This document shows, piece after piece, positions 54,547-63,865 of a DNA stretch of 64,000 nt. Within the stretch, counting starts at the first letter, position 1. Each line of letters starts with the position of its first letter. The position numbers and the translations under genes were made by a program. The stretch is taken from NCBI RefSeq assembly GCF_030125375.1, contig NZ_JASJUU010000001.1, positions 911,255 through 975,254 of the forward strand, read 5' to 3'. The DNA is from Pseudoalteromonas umbrosa. Its GTDB lineage: Bacteria; Pseudomonadota; Gammaproteobacteria; Enterobacterales; Alteromonadaceae. Below the pieces are notes generated by a model that saw nothing but the letters and a program-made list of their open reading frames with translations, had not been told where the DNA came from and did not search any database.

Positions 54547-55365
54547 ATGCCGTCTAGATTTGTGCTTTTAGCTTGTGTCTTCTTTTCTTTCTTTTGTTTT
54601 TCCAAACCTTTAAAAATTGAAATTGTGTCAGACTACAACCCATCCTATGGCGAATCACCCGGAGATTTGGCCACACAGCTGCTATTGATAATTGCAAGAA
54701 ATTTAAATAATGAAATGGCCATTGAGTTTGTTCCAGCAAGTAGAGAACGAGAGTGGCGAGAGCTTAAACATCATGAAAATGTCTGTTTGTATAATAAGGT
54801 TCGAACGCCTGAACGTGAAACAATGGCTTTATTTGTGTCTCTGCCATTGATGGCTTTTCCCTCTAATCGACTTATCTTGCGTAATAAAAAGTTCGTTTCT
54901 ATCGAAGTGACTTTAAAAAAAGCGCTGTCAATGGGGTTGAGAATAGGTGTTACCAAAGGTCGTTCATATGGACTAGAAATCGATGATTTCATTAATGCAA
55001 ATACCGATAGGCTGTTTATCGGCGAGGGCAATGATAGCGCTTTTAGGTTACGACAAATGTTGGTGCAAGGTCGCTTGGATGGGATCATTGAATACAGTTC
55101 AGTATTTGTTACAGACTTTCCTTCTGAAGATGTACTTAAAGATATTTCGTTCCACGCTATAGGCGACACCAAAGCGACCATATTTGGTTATATTGCGTGT
55201 TCGGATTCTAAAGTTGGAAGAAAAGCGGTTGACTTGTTTGAAAGAACACTGCAAAAACGAAAAATTCAAGATTTAATAATAGAAGCACACGCTAATCTAT
55301 TTCTTCCTCAAGAGGAAGTGTTCATTAGTAACTCCTTGAAGACAGCTTTTAGCATAAACGATTAA
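54547..55365 (+). CDS. Periplasmic solute-binding-like protein (SBP family 3 type)
   Basis: 272 residues from ATG 54547, chosen over 54490 because AGGAG stands six bases before and the signal peptide (FVLLACVFFSFFCFSKP) then begins the protein. The mature part follows the pattern of small-amino-acid-type binding proteins: KIEIVSDYNPSYGESPGDL, then IEFVPASREREW and the LRIGVTKGRSYG hinge segment. No transporter is adjacent, and many such stand-alone proteins in marine gammaproteobacteria have no known ligand. Confidence in fold is moderate. Confidence 0.7.
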   Translation: MPSRFVLLACVFFSFFCFSKPLKIEIVSDYNPSYGESPGDLATQLLLIIARNLNNEMAIEFVPASREREWRELKHHENVCLYNKVRTPERETMALFVSLPLMAFPSNRLILRNKKFVSIEVTLKKALSMGLRIGVTKGRSYGLEIDDFINANTDRLFIGEGNDSAFRLRQMLVQGRLDGIIEYSSVFVTDFPSEDVLKDISFHAIGDTKATIFGYIACSDSKVGRKAVDLFERTLQKRKIQDLIIEAHANLFLPQEEVFISNSLKTAFSIND

Positions 55366-55888
55366 ATTTCGGATTATTTTTTTTATTCAATTTATGTAAA
55401 ACTTATCCAAGCGGGTTATTAAAGTGCTATGCATTGTTATAAATTAAATTTTTTAATTAAGTCTTCAGTTTTATAGAATTTAGCTGATTTATCAGCTTTG
55501 CTCACCCTATAATAATGATTTCTGATTTTAGAGTAACCTATTCTATATGATTATGAAATCTAATTAACTTCACCTCGACAACCTAAGCTTATGATTTTTA
55601 TAGTTATATGTGGCGTGTTACTCAAGTGAAAAACCCTCCAAAATCACTTTTTTATTACTAAAACCTTGTTGTTTTTGATTTAAGAAAACACTTGTCGAAT
55701 CACCAGAATCTAAATATTTTAACCATTTACAATATTTTTTTTAGCACCTAAGTTAGATAGCGAAACAGGCAGCGATGTAAATTAACTTACTAAATACCCA
55801 TGCGTATAACCGCTGTAAAAAATCGACATTACGCCTTTCTAAAGAGGCAATTTTATAAATTAAACTAATCTAATAAAAGGGATTAAAA
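55366..55888. other. Long intergenic region, no feature supported
   Basis: 523 bp, strongly AT-rich. Short frames on either strand lack start sites or coding character. There are A/T tracts, and an AGGG ribosome site (AAAAGGGATT) just before the gene at 55889. I see no terminator for the solute-binding gene and no RNA structure that stands out. Confidence 0.4.
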
Positions 55889-56695
55889 ATGAAAATTAAA
55901 CTTCTCACAGCAGCTGTATCTTTACTTGTTATCAATAGCGCTGCAGCAAGTGTTGTCGTAGATGATTTAGACGGTTATGATCGTGAGTCTAATTACTCTG
56001 GTTCATTAATGGAGCGCATAGTAACAGATTCTGAAAGCTCTCGTACTTTTGGTGCTTGGGTATTCCGCGCAGACAAATATGGTACATGTTCTTCAGGCGC
56101 AGTATATGATGAAGTCTCTGGTCAGTTTATTGCAAATGTAGGAATTAGTCCTGCGGGCCATAATACACACCATATTGACCGAGTAAGCTTACAAGGTTAT
56201 TTCACAGAAGAGCAGCTACAGCGTACTCGTGTTTTAAAACTAAACTGTGAATCTGAGACGGGCGTAAGCTATACTGCAAAACACAAAATCCCAGCTTTAC
56301 CAAAAATTACATGGAATGCAAGTTTAACAGGTGTTGGCCCTTGGCAGACTCCGGATTGTAGCGGTCAATCTCAGCATTGTGGTGGCGCAGGTTGGTATGA
56401 CCAAGTTAGTTATACCTCTTCAATTCTTGTAAACAACGGTACTGAAGACGGTTATTGTACATCACAAATAAACGACGGTTTAGTTTCAAAAGTATTTAAT
56501 GGCGAAGGCGCTACACCGCTTTTCCACACGAATCACTTTGCGCTAAATGAGCAAGTGTATTCACAAATCGGTCGAGTTTTCAGACAAACAGTAGCTTGTC
56601 ATAACCCTGCTGGTACAACTGAGCATACGACTGTTTGGGAAGTAACTGGTGAAAACGATATCAACCTAGTTGTTGACCACGTGGACTATAAGTAA
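55889..56695 (+). CDS. Secreted protein of unknown family
   Basis: 268 residues with a signal peptide (LLTAAVSLLVINSAAAS). The mature protein has seven or so cysteines spread out (YGTCSSG, LNCESETG, DCSGQSQHCGGAG, GYCTSQ, ACHNPAG), implying disulfides in the periplasm or medium. It has Trp/Gly-rich patches (GAWVFRAD, WNASLTGVGPWQTPD) and ends with INLVVDHVDYK. No enzyme motif is recognised. Preceded by AAAAGGGATT, a good ribosome site, and followed by a bidirectional terminator. Its long upstream region suggests individual regulation. Confidence 0.75.
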   Translation: MKIKLLTAAVSLLVINSAAASVVVDDLDGYDRESNYSGSLMERIVTDSESSRTFGAWVFRADKYGTCSSGAVYDEVSGQFIANVGISPAGHNTHHIDRVSLQGYFTEEQLQRTRVLKLNCESETGVSYTAKHKIPALPKITWNASLTGVGPWQTPDCSGQSQHCGGAGWYDQVSYTSSILVNNGTEDGYCTSQINDGLVSKVFNGEGATPLFHTNHFALNEQVYSQIGRVFRQTVACHNPAGTTEHTTVWEVTGENDINLVVDHVDYK

Positions 56696-56713
56696 TTGCT
56701 ACTTTTTCATTCG

Positions 56714-56738
56714 AAAATGGGCCATTAGGCCCATTTTG
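56714..56738. terminator. Bidirectional terminator
   Basis: AAAATGGGCC (56714-56723) / GGCCCATTTT (56728-56737) with a 4-base loop. It separates the convergent secreted-protein gene and the hybrid kinase gene. Confidence 0.88.
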
Positions 56739-56747
56739 TATATTGAG

Positions 56748-59700
56748 TTACATGTCAGATATATTTTCTTTATTGTACCAGTACTGAAGCTTTTCAAAGA
56801 CTTTGCTCGCTTCGATAGGCTTAGTTATATAATCATTCATGCCAGCATCCAAGCACTTTTGCTTATCACCTTGCATAGCGTTTGCTGTCATTGCAATAAT
56901 AGGTATGTTTGAATTATGCGAGCCAGCATTTGACTCTCGAATATTTTTAGTTGTCTCATATCCATCCATTATTGGCATTTGGCAGTCCATTAATATAATT
57001 GAATATTTTGATTGCACAGGGGACTCTCTGAGCTTCTCTAGTGCTTCAAGGCCATTTTCGGCAACGTCGACTATTAGCCTTAAACTATCTAAGATTCGTG
57101 TAGCGACAATCTGGTTTACCTTGTTATCTTCAACCAATAAAATCCGCGTGTCTTTTGAAAATACATTGATAAATTTTTCTGCATTATTCTCAATAGTTTC
57201 ATTGGACGCATTTGCCGCTGTGTCGAGGGGGGTTGTCACAGTAGAGAGGGCTTTGAGTAAATCTTTTTTTGTCGTAGGTTTAGTGAAATAACCATCAAGT
57301 TTTACAGGGCAAGTATGTATTGCTTCAAAGTGTTCTGTTAACTGCGTCATCATAATCAATTTAATATGTTTATACGACGCCTTACTTCTTATTTCTTTAG
57401 CCATGAGCTCACCACTTAAGCCGATGAGTGTTTTATTGAATATAACTAAATCAATAGGGCTTTTGTTTAGAGTTCGTAAAGCTTGGTCAGCATTTATAGC
57501 CTCAAACACACTAACTCCCCAAAATTCAAGCTGCTTTTTTATCGCGTCATTGCTTGAGGTACTAGGGTCCACAAGCAACATCTTGATGTTTAATTTGTTG
57601 AAGTCGGGGTCAATAACGTTTTCGAAACGACTTTTTTTAACTGAACACTGAATACTAAAGCAGCTGCCAATGCCAACTTGGCTGGTGACGCCCACATCAC
57701 CTCCAAGCAACTGACATAGCCTTTTAGTAATGCTGAGACCTAAGCCTGTTCCCCCGTATTTGCGTGTGGTTGAAGCGTCAACTTGAATGAAAGAGTCAAA
57801 TAAAGTCGCTAGTTTTTCCTCGGGGATCCCAATGCCCGTGTCACTTACAGTACATGAAAAAATATACATGTCAGTGTGATTGTGTTCATTCAGTGATGCC
57901 GATAATACAATTTCTCCACTTTCAGTAAATTTAATTGCATTGCTTAATATGTTAGTGACTACTTGTCGTATTCTGCCAGGGTCAGACTGTATCATTGATT
58001 TTTTGATGTCTGAAAAGTCTAGAACAATACAAACACCTTTCTCTTGTGCAGCAAGGGCCATTGATTCTGAGAGACTTTCAAGGAGCTCACGTAGGTCAAA
58101 ATCGACAAACTCCAGCTCAAGCTTGTCGGCTTCAATTTTAGAAAAGTCTAAAATATCGTTTATTAAGCTTAGTAATGAATGTGCACTTGCACTGGCAATA
58201 TTGACTGAATGCGACTGTTCTTGAGTTAACCCACTGCTTTTTAATAAATCCAACATTCCAATGACGCCATTCATAGGGGTGCGTATTTCATGGCTCATAT
58301 TAGCTAAAAACTCAGATTTTAATCTTGTCGCTTCTTCTGCTTTTTTGAGTGCGCCTTCTAGCTTTCTTGCTTGCGTTTCAAGTGAGGCTGTCTTCTCTGA
58401 TACTTGCTGCTCAAGTGCGACAACAAATTGCTTTTGACGTCTAATTTCAGCTTTTTGCAGTTTTGTTCGCAGGTAAATAACCATAAAAATACTACTTACA
58501 ACAAATAAAGCATAGAGTGAATAAGCCCACCAAGTCTTCCAAGGCGGAGGCGAGACATACACATTTATTGATAACACTTTTTCTCCCCACTCACCACTGC
58601 TGTTTGTAGCTTTAACCTTAAACTGATAGCTACCACCATCCAAATTAGTGAACGATGCAGTATTCCTATTACCAATTTCAATCCAGTTATCATCATAGCC
58701 TTCGAGTTTGTAGGCATAGATATTTTTGTTGGGAGATAAAAAATCGAGGACTGAAAACTCAAAAGAAAATATGTAATCAAGGTAAGATATATTGATATTT
58801 TCTACATAAGAGTAGGGCGTATCAAGTTTAACGGGCACCCCCATTTTATTAAATCCGGTTAAAACCAACTCAGGCTCTTCAATCACCGTCTGTGTGGTTA
58901 ATGTGCTGAAATATTCAATCCCTCTTTGGCTATTAGTGAACAAAGTATTATTCTTCGCTTTTACAAAGCTGCTTGGATAATAATTAAGTCCAAGTAGACC
59001 ACTTTGATTGTCAAAGTTAATAATTTTTCCTGTTTTGGGGTTAAGTTTGGTGATGCCTTTGTTAGTTGTTAACCATAAATTCCCGTTGTTATCATCTGAT
59101 ATTGACCGGATAAGGCTACTAGGTAAGCCACTTTGAGTATTAAAGTGAGTAAACGTATTAGTATCATTTTTATAGAGGTTTAAACCTTGTTGGGTCGCTA
59201 TCCAGATATAGCCATTTTGGGTTTCATAGATGTCTTGAACGATACTTCCAAGTAAACTGTTGGCAGAATCTTTAGTGTTAACGAACGATTTAAATCTTTC
59301 CTCTTCGTCAATCCATAAATTCGCACCATTTCCTGTACCGACCCAAATGTTTTGAGACTTATCTTTATATATTGTGAGCACTTCTGGGTGAGACAATCCA
59401 TATTCTTCACCTAGATGTTTAAACTCGTTCAATTTGGGGTTGTAAATGTACACACCGTTTTTGTACGTACCAATCCAAAGATATCCATCTTTATCTACTG
59501 AAAGCGCTCTTATTTCACGAAACTCACTATAGTTTGGATCAGATTTAGGGTAACTAATAAGCTTGCTTTGCATTGTATTTAGGTCAAATCTTACCAGTCC
59601 CTCATCTTGTGCCATCCAAACGATGTTGTCTTTATCTAAAAAAAGTACAGGACGCTCTAATAATCTATTTAACTCGAAACCGTTATCTTTGGTGAATACG

Positions 59701-60932
59701 GGTGGAAATAGGCTTTTTAAAGTTGATTTTGATACATCCCACTTGAACAATTGTGAAGCAGAGTTAGCAATTAATACATCTCCATTTTTATCAGCGGCAA
59801 TACCGTTAGGTGCACTTAACTCTGGGTTATCTATAGATTTAAATTTTCTATGTGGCACTAATTTGAAAATACCGTGTAATTCATTGGTGACCCACAGTGT
59901 GTTTGCACTATCTTCAAAAATTATGCGCATACCACTATTTTGCTCTAGGTCGAGTTGTACTAGGGTATCGCTATTTTCATCTCTTCTAAATACACCTCTA
60001 CTGGTTACAAACCAAATATAGCCTTCATGATCTTCTATTATTGAGTTGACTTGGCCTAAATGCTGCTCGGACACATAGCCAATTCTCGAAAATGTTTTAT
60101 GGTCGGTGTTAAAAATAAATGGCCCTTTTTGTGTTCCAACGTATACGTTACCTTGCGATGATTTTAGAACGTGGCGAATCTCATTTGCACCTGTAGGAGT
60201 TTTATTGTCGGGATCAGGAAAAAAATATTCAAATGTGCCTTCTACTTTATTGTATAAATTCAATCCATAACTTGTGGCTACCCATAAGTTATCTATGTCA
60301 TTGTTTTCGATATCCCAAATTCGGTTATGCGATAAACCGTTGTTACCATTTTCTGCTTTTTTGACATGCACAAAATTATCCGAACCAATATATTTATTGA
60401 GTCCATTATCATAAGAACCTAGCCAAATCGTGCCATCCAAATCATGATAAAGAGATTGGATTCTGTTCGCGGAAATAGACTCTGGTATATTTTGATCGTG
60501 AAAATAGTTTTCAAATTTGCCTGTTTTGGGGTTGTAGCGGTTTGCGCCACCTCCCCAAGTACCTATCCAAATGATGCCATTTCTATCGAGCATCAGATTA
60601 CCGGCATCATTGTGAGATAGCCCATTCACAGATTCACTATCAAATTCGAATAATGTGACTTTACGGCCATCATATCGCATAACGCCATTTTCAGCAGTTC
60701 CGAACCATAACATACCTTGCTGATCTTGAATGATTGAATAAATTTCGGACGACACAAATCCATCTTCGGCTGTCAATTTTTTAACAGAATACTGGTTACT
60801 CAAGATGGGTATGTTGCCATAACAAAAGCTTGGAATTAGTGTAGACAATACTGCAATTGAGCCAATTATTGAAAGCGGTTTACCCATAAGTAATTTATTA
60901 ACCGTGTATTGATAGAAAATCTTGTTATTCAT
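56748..60932 (-). CDS. Hybrid sensor histidine kinase with two-component propeller sensor (HTCS-like)
   Basis: 1394 residues. After an N-terminal signal/anchor come about 14 Reg_prop repeats (W-F-G-T-x-x-G type: GMLWFGTAENGVMRYDG, GTIWLGSYDNGLNKY) forming two periplasmic propellers to about 750. A Y_Y_Y Ig domain follows (YAYKLEGYDDNWIEIGNRN), then a membrane helix (YSLYALFVVSSIFMVIYL) and a coiled coil. The HisKA domain reads FLANMSHEIRTPMNGVIGML and the HATPase has GTGLGLSITKRL. Next is a degenerate receiver (LVIFNKTLIG, Asn where Asp is expected) and a true receiver (LLVEDNKVNQ, ILMDCQMPIMDGYETT). No DNA-binding domain, so output goes through a separate response regulator or Hpt. These systems usually sense oligosaccharides. 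Confidence 0.95.
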   Translation of the reverse strand: MNNKIFYQYTVNKLLMGKPLSIIGSIAVLSTLIPSFCYGNIPILSNQYSVKKLTAEDGFVSSEIYSIIQDQQGMLWFGTAENGVMRYDGRKVTLFEFDSESVNGLSHNDAGNLMLDRNGIIWIGTWGGGANRYNPKTGKFENYFHDQNIPESISANRIQSLYHDLDGTIWLGSYDNGLNKYIGSDNFVHVKKAENGNNGLSHNRIWDIENNDIDNLWVATSYGLNLYNKVEGTFEYFFPDPDNKTPTGANEIRHVLKSSQGNVYVGTQKGPFIFNTDHKTFSRIGYVSEQHLGQVNSIIEDHEGYIWFVTSRGVFRRDENSDTLVQLDLEQNSGMRIIFEDSANTLWVTNELHGIFKLVPHRKFKSIDNPELSAPNGIAADKNGDVLIANSASQLFKWDVSKSTLKSLFPPVFTKDNGFELNRLLERPVLFLDKDNIVWMAQDEGLVRFDLNTMQSKLISYPKSDPNYSEFREIRALSVDKDGYLWIGTYKNGVYIYNPKLNEFKHLGEEYGLSHPEVLTIYKDKSQNIWVGTGNGANLWIDEEERFKSFVNTKDSANSLLGSIVQDIYETQNGYIWIATQQGLNLYKNDTNTFTHFNTQSGLPSSLIRSISDDNNGNLWLTTNKGITKLNPKTGKIINFDNQSGLLGLNYYPSSFVKAKNNTLFTNSQRGIEYFSTLTTQTVIEEPELVLTGFNKMGVPVKLDTPYSYVENINISYLDYIFSFEFSVLDFLSPNKNIYAYKLEGYDDNWIEIGNRNTASFTNLDGGSYQFKVKATNSSGEWGEKVLSINVYVSPPPWKTWWAYSLYALFVVSSIFMVIYLRTKLQKAEIRRQKQFVVALEQQVSEKTASLETQARKLEGALKKAEEATRLKSEFLANMSHEIRTPMNGVIGMLDLLKSSGLTQEQSHSVNIASASAHSLLSLINDILDFSKIEADKLELEFVDFDLRELLESLSESMALAAQEKGVCIVLDFSDIKKSMIQSDPGRIRQVVTNILSNAIKFTESGEIVLSASLNEHNHTDMYIFSCTVSDTGIGIPEEKLATLFDSFIQVDASTTRKYGGTGLGLSITKRLCQLLGGDVGVTSQVGIGSCFSIQCSVKKSRFENVIDPDFNKLNIKMLLVDPSTSSNDAIKKQLEFWGVSVFEAINADQALRTLNKSPIDLVIFNKTLIGLSGELMAKEIRSKASYKHIKLIMMTQLTEHFEAIHTCPVKLDGYFTKPTTKKDLLKALSTVTTPLDTAANASNETIENNAEKFINVFSKDTRILLVEDNKVNQIVATRILDSLRLIVDVAENGLEALEKLRESPVQSKYSIILMDCQMPIMDGYETTKNIRESNAGSHNSNIPIIAMTANAMQGDKQKCLDAGMNDYITKPIEASKVFEKLQYWYNKENISDM

Positions 60933-61154
60933 AATATTAGGCTAGTTGATGTTATGAGCAATTTCTATTTTCAGGACTATTTTTCATTAAAAATTGATTA
61001 ACTAAGCAATTTGGATGATAACCGTTACGTATGCCGTGTAAGTTAAGTCTTATGACTCATACTCATAGACAAAACTTTGAATATTCAGTATCAATTAATT
61101 TAATTATGTTTCAATTACACACATCAATACAGAAATGAATATTTTGGAGAGTTT

Positions 61155-61853
61155 ATGCGTTTATTAACAGCTGCGTTTTCAGTGTTGTTAAGTACATCGG
61201 CAATGGCAGGGAGCATTCCAACGACTCCGCATTTATACGTAAAAGGGTACTCAGAGGTATCTGTTCAGCCAGATACAGCTATTATCAATGTTGCAATTAA
61301 TGAGAAAAGTAAAAACCTTCAACAGGCAAAATCAAACGTTGACGATATCGTTGCAAAAGCTTTAAGTATTGCGAAGAGCTTTGGTGTGAAAGGTAATCAC
61401 ATAAATGCAGAACAATTAAATGTCTACAAGCAAACTAGATACAACCGCAGTACAAATGAAGAAGAGTTTACTGGCTTTAAAGTGAGTCGTAACATCACAC
61501 TAAAACTGAAAAATGTCGATAAATATCCTGAGCTATTGCAAGCATTTGTTGACAGTGGCATTAATCAATTCAACAACACGCAATTTGTTGTAGAAGATAA
61601 ATCAGAGATTATGAAAGAGCTTAAACAGAACGCTATTAAACAAGCACAGCTTGGTGCAAAAGAACTTGCAGATGGCTTTGGTGTTAAAGTAGGTGACTTG
61701 TATTCAGTGTCTTTCTCTCCGATGAATGTTCCGATTCAACCATATGCCAGAGGCAAAGTGATGGCTGCAGAATCTATGAGCCTACAAGACTCGTACAGTA
61801 CTGGTGATACTAAGTTGACAGCGGAAGTGTACGCGGTTTATTACATAGATTGA
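61155..61853 (+). CDS. SIMPL (DUF541) domain periplasmic protein
   Basis: 232 residues with a signal peptide (LLTAAFSVLLSTSAMAGS). The SIMPL domain is shown by LYVKGYSEVSVQPDTAIINVAI at the N-terminus, the INAEQLNVYKQTRYN strand, GFKVSRNITLKL and the C-terminal VKVGDLYSVSF and LTAEVYAVYYID. The family includes E. coli YggE, linked to oxidative-stress tolerance, with no known enzyme activity. GGAGAG lies before ATG. Single gene, divergent from the hybrid kinase. Confidence 0.92.
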   Translation: MRLLTAAFSVLLSTSAMAGSIPTTPHLYVKGYSEVSVQPDTAIINVAINEKSKNLQQAKSNVDDIVAKALSIAKSFGVKGNHINAEQLNVYKQTRYNRSTNEEEFTGFKVSRNITLKLKNVDKYPELLQAFVDSGINQFNNTQFVVEDKSEIMKELKQNAIKQAQLGAKELADGFGVKVGDLYSVSFSPMNVPIQPYARGKVMAAESMSLQDSYSTGDTKLTAEVYAVYYID

Positions 61854-61923
61854 TTTGGACCTTTTAAAGTCCTCTTAAAACAACGTATACTAAAGGTATA
61901 CAAGGAATAGGGGGCTTTTCATC

Positions 61924-62298
61924 ATGTTTAGTGGACTGTTTGCTGCAATTTGCACACTGTTTTATATCAAACTCAGCTTTAATGTAATCAAGCTAAGAAA
62001 ATCACATAAAGTGGGGGTTGGTGATGCAGGCCATAAAGATTTGCAAGCCAGCATCCGCGCTCACGCAAACTACATCGAATATACCCCCTTGGCTGTTATT
62101 CTAGTTTTTATACTTGAGTATCAACTAATTGGTAACATCATACTCATACCCATTGCTTGTCTTTTTTTAGCTGGCCGATTATTACACGCCAAGGCCTTGT
62201 ATGATGCAAACTTAAAAATGCGCGTTATCGGTATGGGTTGTACATTTTTATCACTCATAGTCATGGCGCTAATAAACGCTTATTTATACTTTTTATGA
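61924..62298 (+). CDS. MAPEG family membrane protein
   Basis: 124 residues, four helices. MAPEG marks: VIKLRKSHKVGVGDAGHKDLQASIRAHANYIEY, in which the loop with the conserved RxHxNxxE motif binds glutathione, and the LFLAGRLLHA helix. Bacterial members are glutathione-dependent peroxidases or transferases of hydrophobic compounds. Its stop TGA overlaps the ATG of the sulfotransferase gene, so the two are one operon. Confidence 0.92.
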   Translation: MFSGLFAAICTLFYIKLSFNVIKLRKSHKVGVGDAGHKDLQASIRAHANYIEYTPLAVILVFILEYQLIGNIILIPIACLFLAGRLLHAKALYDANLKMRVIGMGCTFLSLIVMALINAYLYFL

Positions 62299-62924
62299 CC
62301 AAAAAATACTTTGTTCTGGGGCTGCCTAGAACTGGAACCACGAGCTTATGTGTTTCTAGTCTTGATATCGGACTTAAAACTGCACACACTGCGTACACGC
62401 AAGAAGCACTTAAAACTGCGGAGTTCATTGCAGATACACCAGTATTTAATGATTTTCAGAAACTCTATCAACATTTCCCACAAGCTAAGTTTATCTACTT
62501 AGAGCGTGATCATAATGTTTGGTTACCATCGATTCGACGTTTACTTGTTCGTATGTTACCAAAATTGATTGTACAAGGTGGCGGTTTTAATGAGACCTTA
62601 AAACGTTGTTATTTCAATGTTTTTAATGGTCTTGATGAAAAAAATATCAACGATGATGACTATTTGATTGAGTGTTATAATAGACATAGGCAAAGAGTTA
62701 TTGATTTTTTTGAATCAACCAATGTAGAGCATGTGACAATCAATTTATCTGAAATAGGTAGCACACCTAAATTTGCCCAGTTTATGTCTGTTCCTAAAAT
62801 TTCTATACCACATGTAAATAAGCATGGGAAAGTAACAGCCTGGAATGACATTAAACACCCTTTAAAAGTAGAATCAACAAGAATTGGCAAAGTAGATAAA
62901 GACAGTATTTTATATGACTTATAG
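62295..62924 (+). CDS. Sulfotransferase family protein
   Basis: 209 residues from ATG 62295, overlapping the MAPEG stop by four bases; the longer frame from 62238 is only overlap. The PAPS 5'-phosphosulfate loop is at the start (KKYFVLGLPRTGTTSLC), and the later AKFIYLERDHNVWLPSIRRL strand and loop correspond to the 3'-phosphate binding region. It is shorter than typical single-domain sulfotransferases (about 250-300). The acceptor is unknown. Coupling with a MAPEG protein is unexplained. Confidence 0.82.
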   Translation: MTKKYFVLGLPRTGTTSLCVSSLDIGLKTAHTAYTQEALKTAEFIADTPVFNDFQKLYQHFPQAKFIYLERDHNVWLPSIRRLLVRMLPKLIVQGGGFNETLKRCYFNVFNGLDEKNINDDDYLIECYNRHRQRVIDFFESTNVEHVTINLSEIGSTPKFAQFMSVPKISIPHVNKHGKVTAWNDIKHPLKVESTRIGKVDKDSILYDL

Positions 62925-62994
62925 TATTAAAATGTCCGATATTAATTGAAGTCATAAATTTTAAATACACGTAGTAAGTGAGACAAAATAGCTA

Positions 62995-63567
62995 ATGTTT
63001 GAACTAAAATATCATACACCGTTTGAGTGGACACACAAAGTTATGGACGATTTTGTGACCTTTTTACAAGACCATGCCGCAGCAGAAAAAAAGGCATCAG
63101 GCATGGCGATGTCTATGTTAGGACATTACCCAGATAGAACTAAGCTGGTCAAAGCTATGGCTGATCTTGCTATTGAAGAAATGATTCATTTTAAGCAGGT
63201 ATTAAAGCTCATTAATGAAAGAGGCTTGGTACTCGGAAATGATAAACAAGATCCATATATTAAAAAGATGCGCGCTTTGTTTAGACAAGGCAGTGATGAG
63301 TTTTTAATTGACCGATTACTCGTTGCGGCAGTGATTGAGGCGAGGGGACATGAGCGATTTTCTCTCGTTGCTGAAGCATTACCTGAAGGAAAAGATAAAG
63401 ATTTCTACGTCGCGATTGCTAAATCAGAAGAAAAGCATAAAAACTTATTCGTAGAATTAGGTTATGAGTATTTTGATAAAGCGATTATTGACGCCAGACT
63501 CGAAGAGATATTAGTAGCTGAAGCTCAAATTTGTGAAAGTATTCCATTCACAGCAGCATTACACTAA
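62995..63567 (+). CDS. miaE: tRNA-(ms2io6A37) hydroxylase
   Basis: 190 residues, the normal MiaE length. Di-iron ferritin-like ligands appear in two halves: Glu in HAAAEKKASGMAM and EEMIHFKQVL, then IEARGHERFSLV and KSEEKHKNLFVELG (E and ExxH motifs). It hydroxylates the isopentenyl group of ms2i6A37 in tRNA using oxygen. Ends with a clear terminator. Start ATG 62995; a moderate ribosome site. Confidence 0.95.
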   Translation: MFELKYHTPFEWTHKVMDDFVTFLQDHAAAEKKASGMAMSMLGHYPDRTKLVKAMADLAIEEMIHFKQVLKLINERGLVLGNDKQDPYIKKMRALFRQGSDEFLIDRLLVAAVIEARGHERFSLVAEALPEGKDKDFYVAIAKSEEKHKNLFVELGYEYFDKAIIDARLEEILVAEAQICESIPFTAALH

Positions 63568-63577
63568 ACTTTCCAAG

Positions 63578-63607
63578 AAAAGCACTCATAACTAGAGTGC
63601 TTTTCAT
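63578..63607 (+). terminator. Rho-independent terminator of miaE
   Basis: Perfect 10-bp stem AAAAGCACTC (63578-63587) / GAGTGCTTTT (63595-63604), 7-base loop. Confidence 0.9.
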
Positions 63608-63865
63608 TATGTTAAATCACGTTTTTTACTGTTTTTTTGCGTAACTGATAGCACTTTATTATTTACTACTTAAATCATCTAGCTGATATAGCAGGTGAAC
63701 TGAAGCATTTTGCCATTAATAAATATAAATCAAATTTTTGGACCTTACTTATTCAAACTCAAACTTTTCCTAATTGTGTTAAATCACACATTCATGCATA
63801 ACGAGTCTCATACCAGTAAAAATCCTCCAAAGCATATTTAATCTAAGGATCAAGGATACATAATT
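63608..63865. other. Intergenic region left of the tandem array
   Basis: AT-rich, with no gene, promoter of note or repeat. It leads directly into the 13-bp tandem repeat starting at 63866. Confidence 0.4.
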
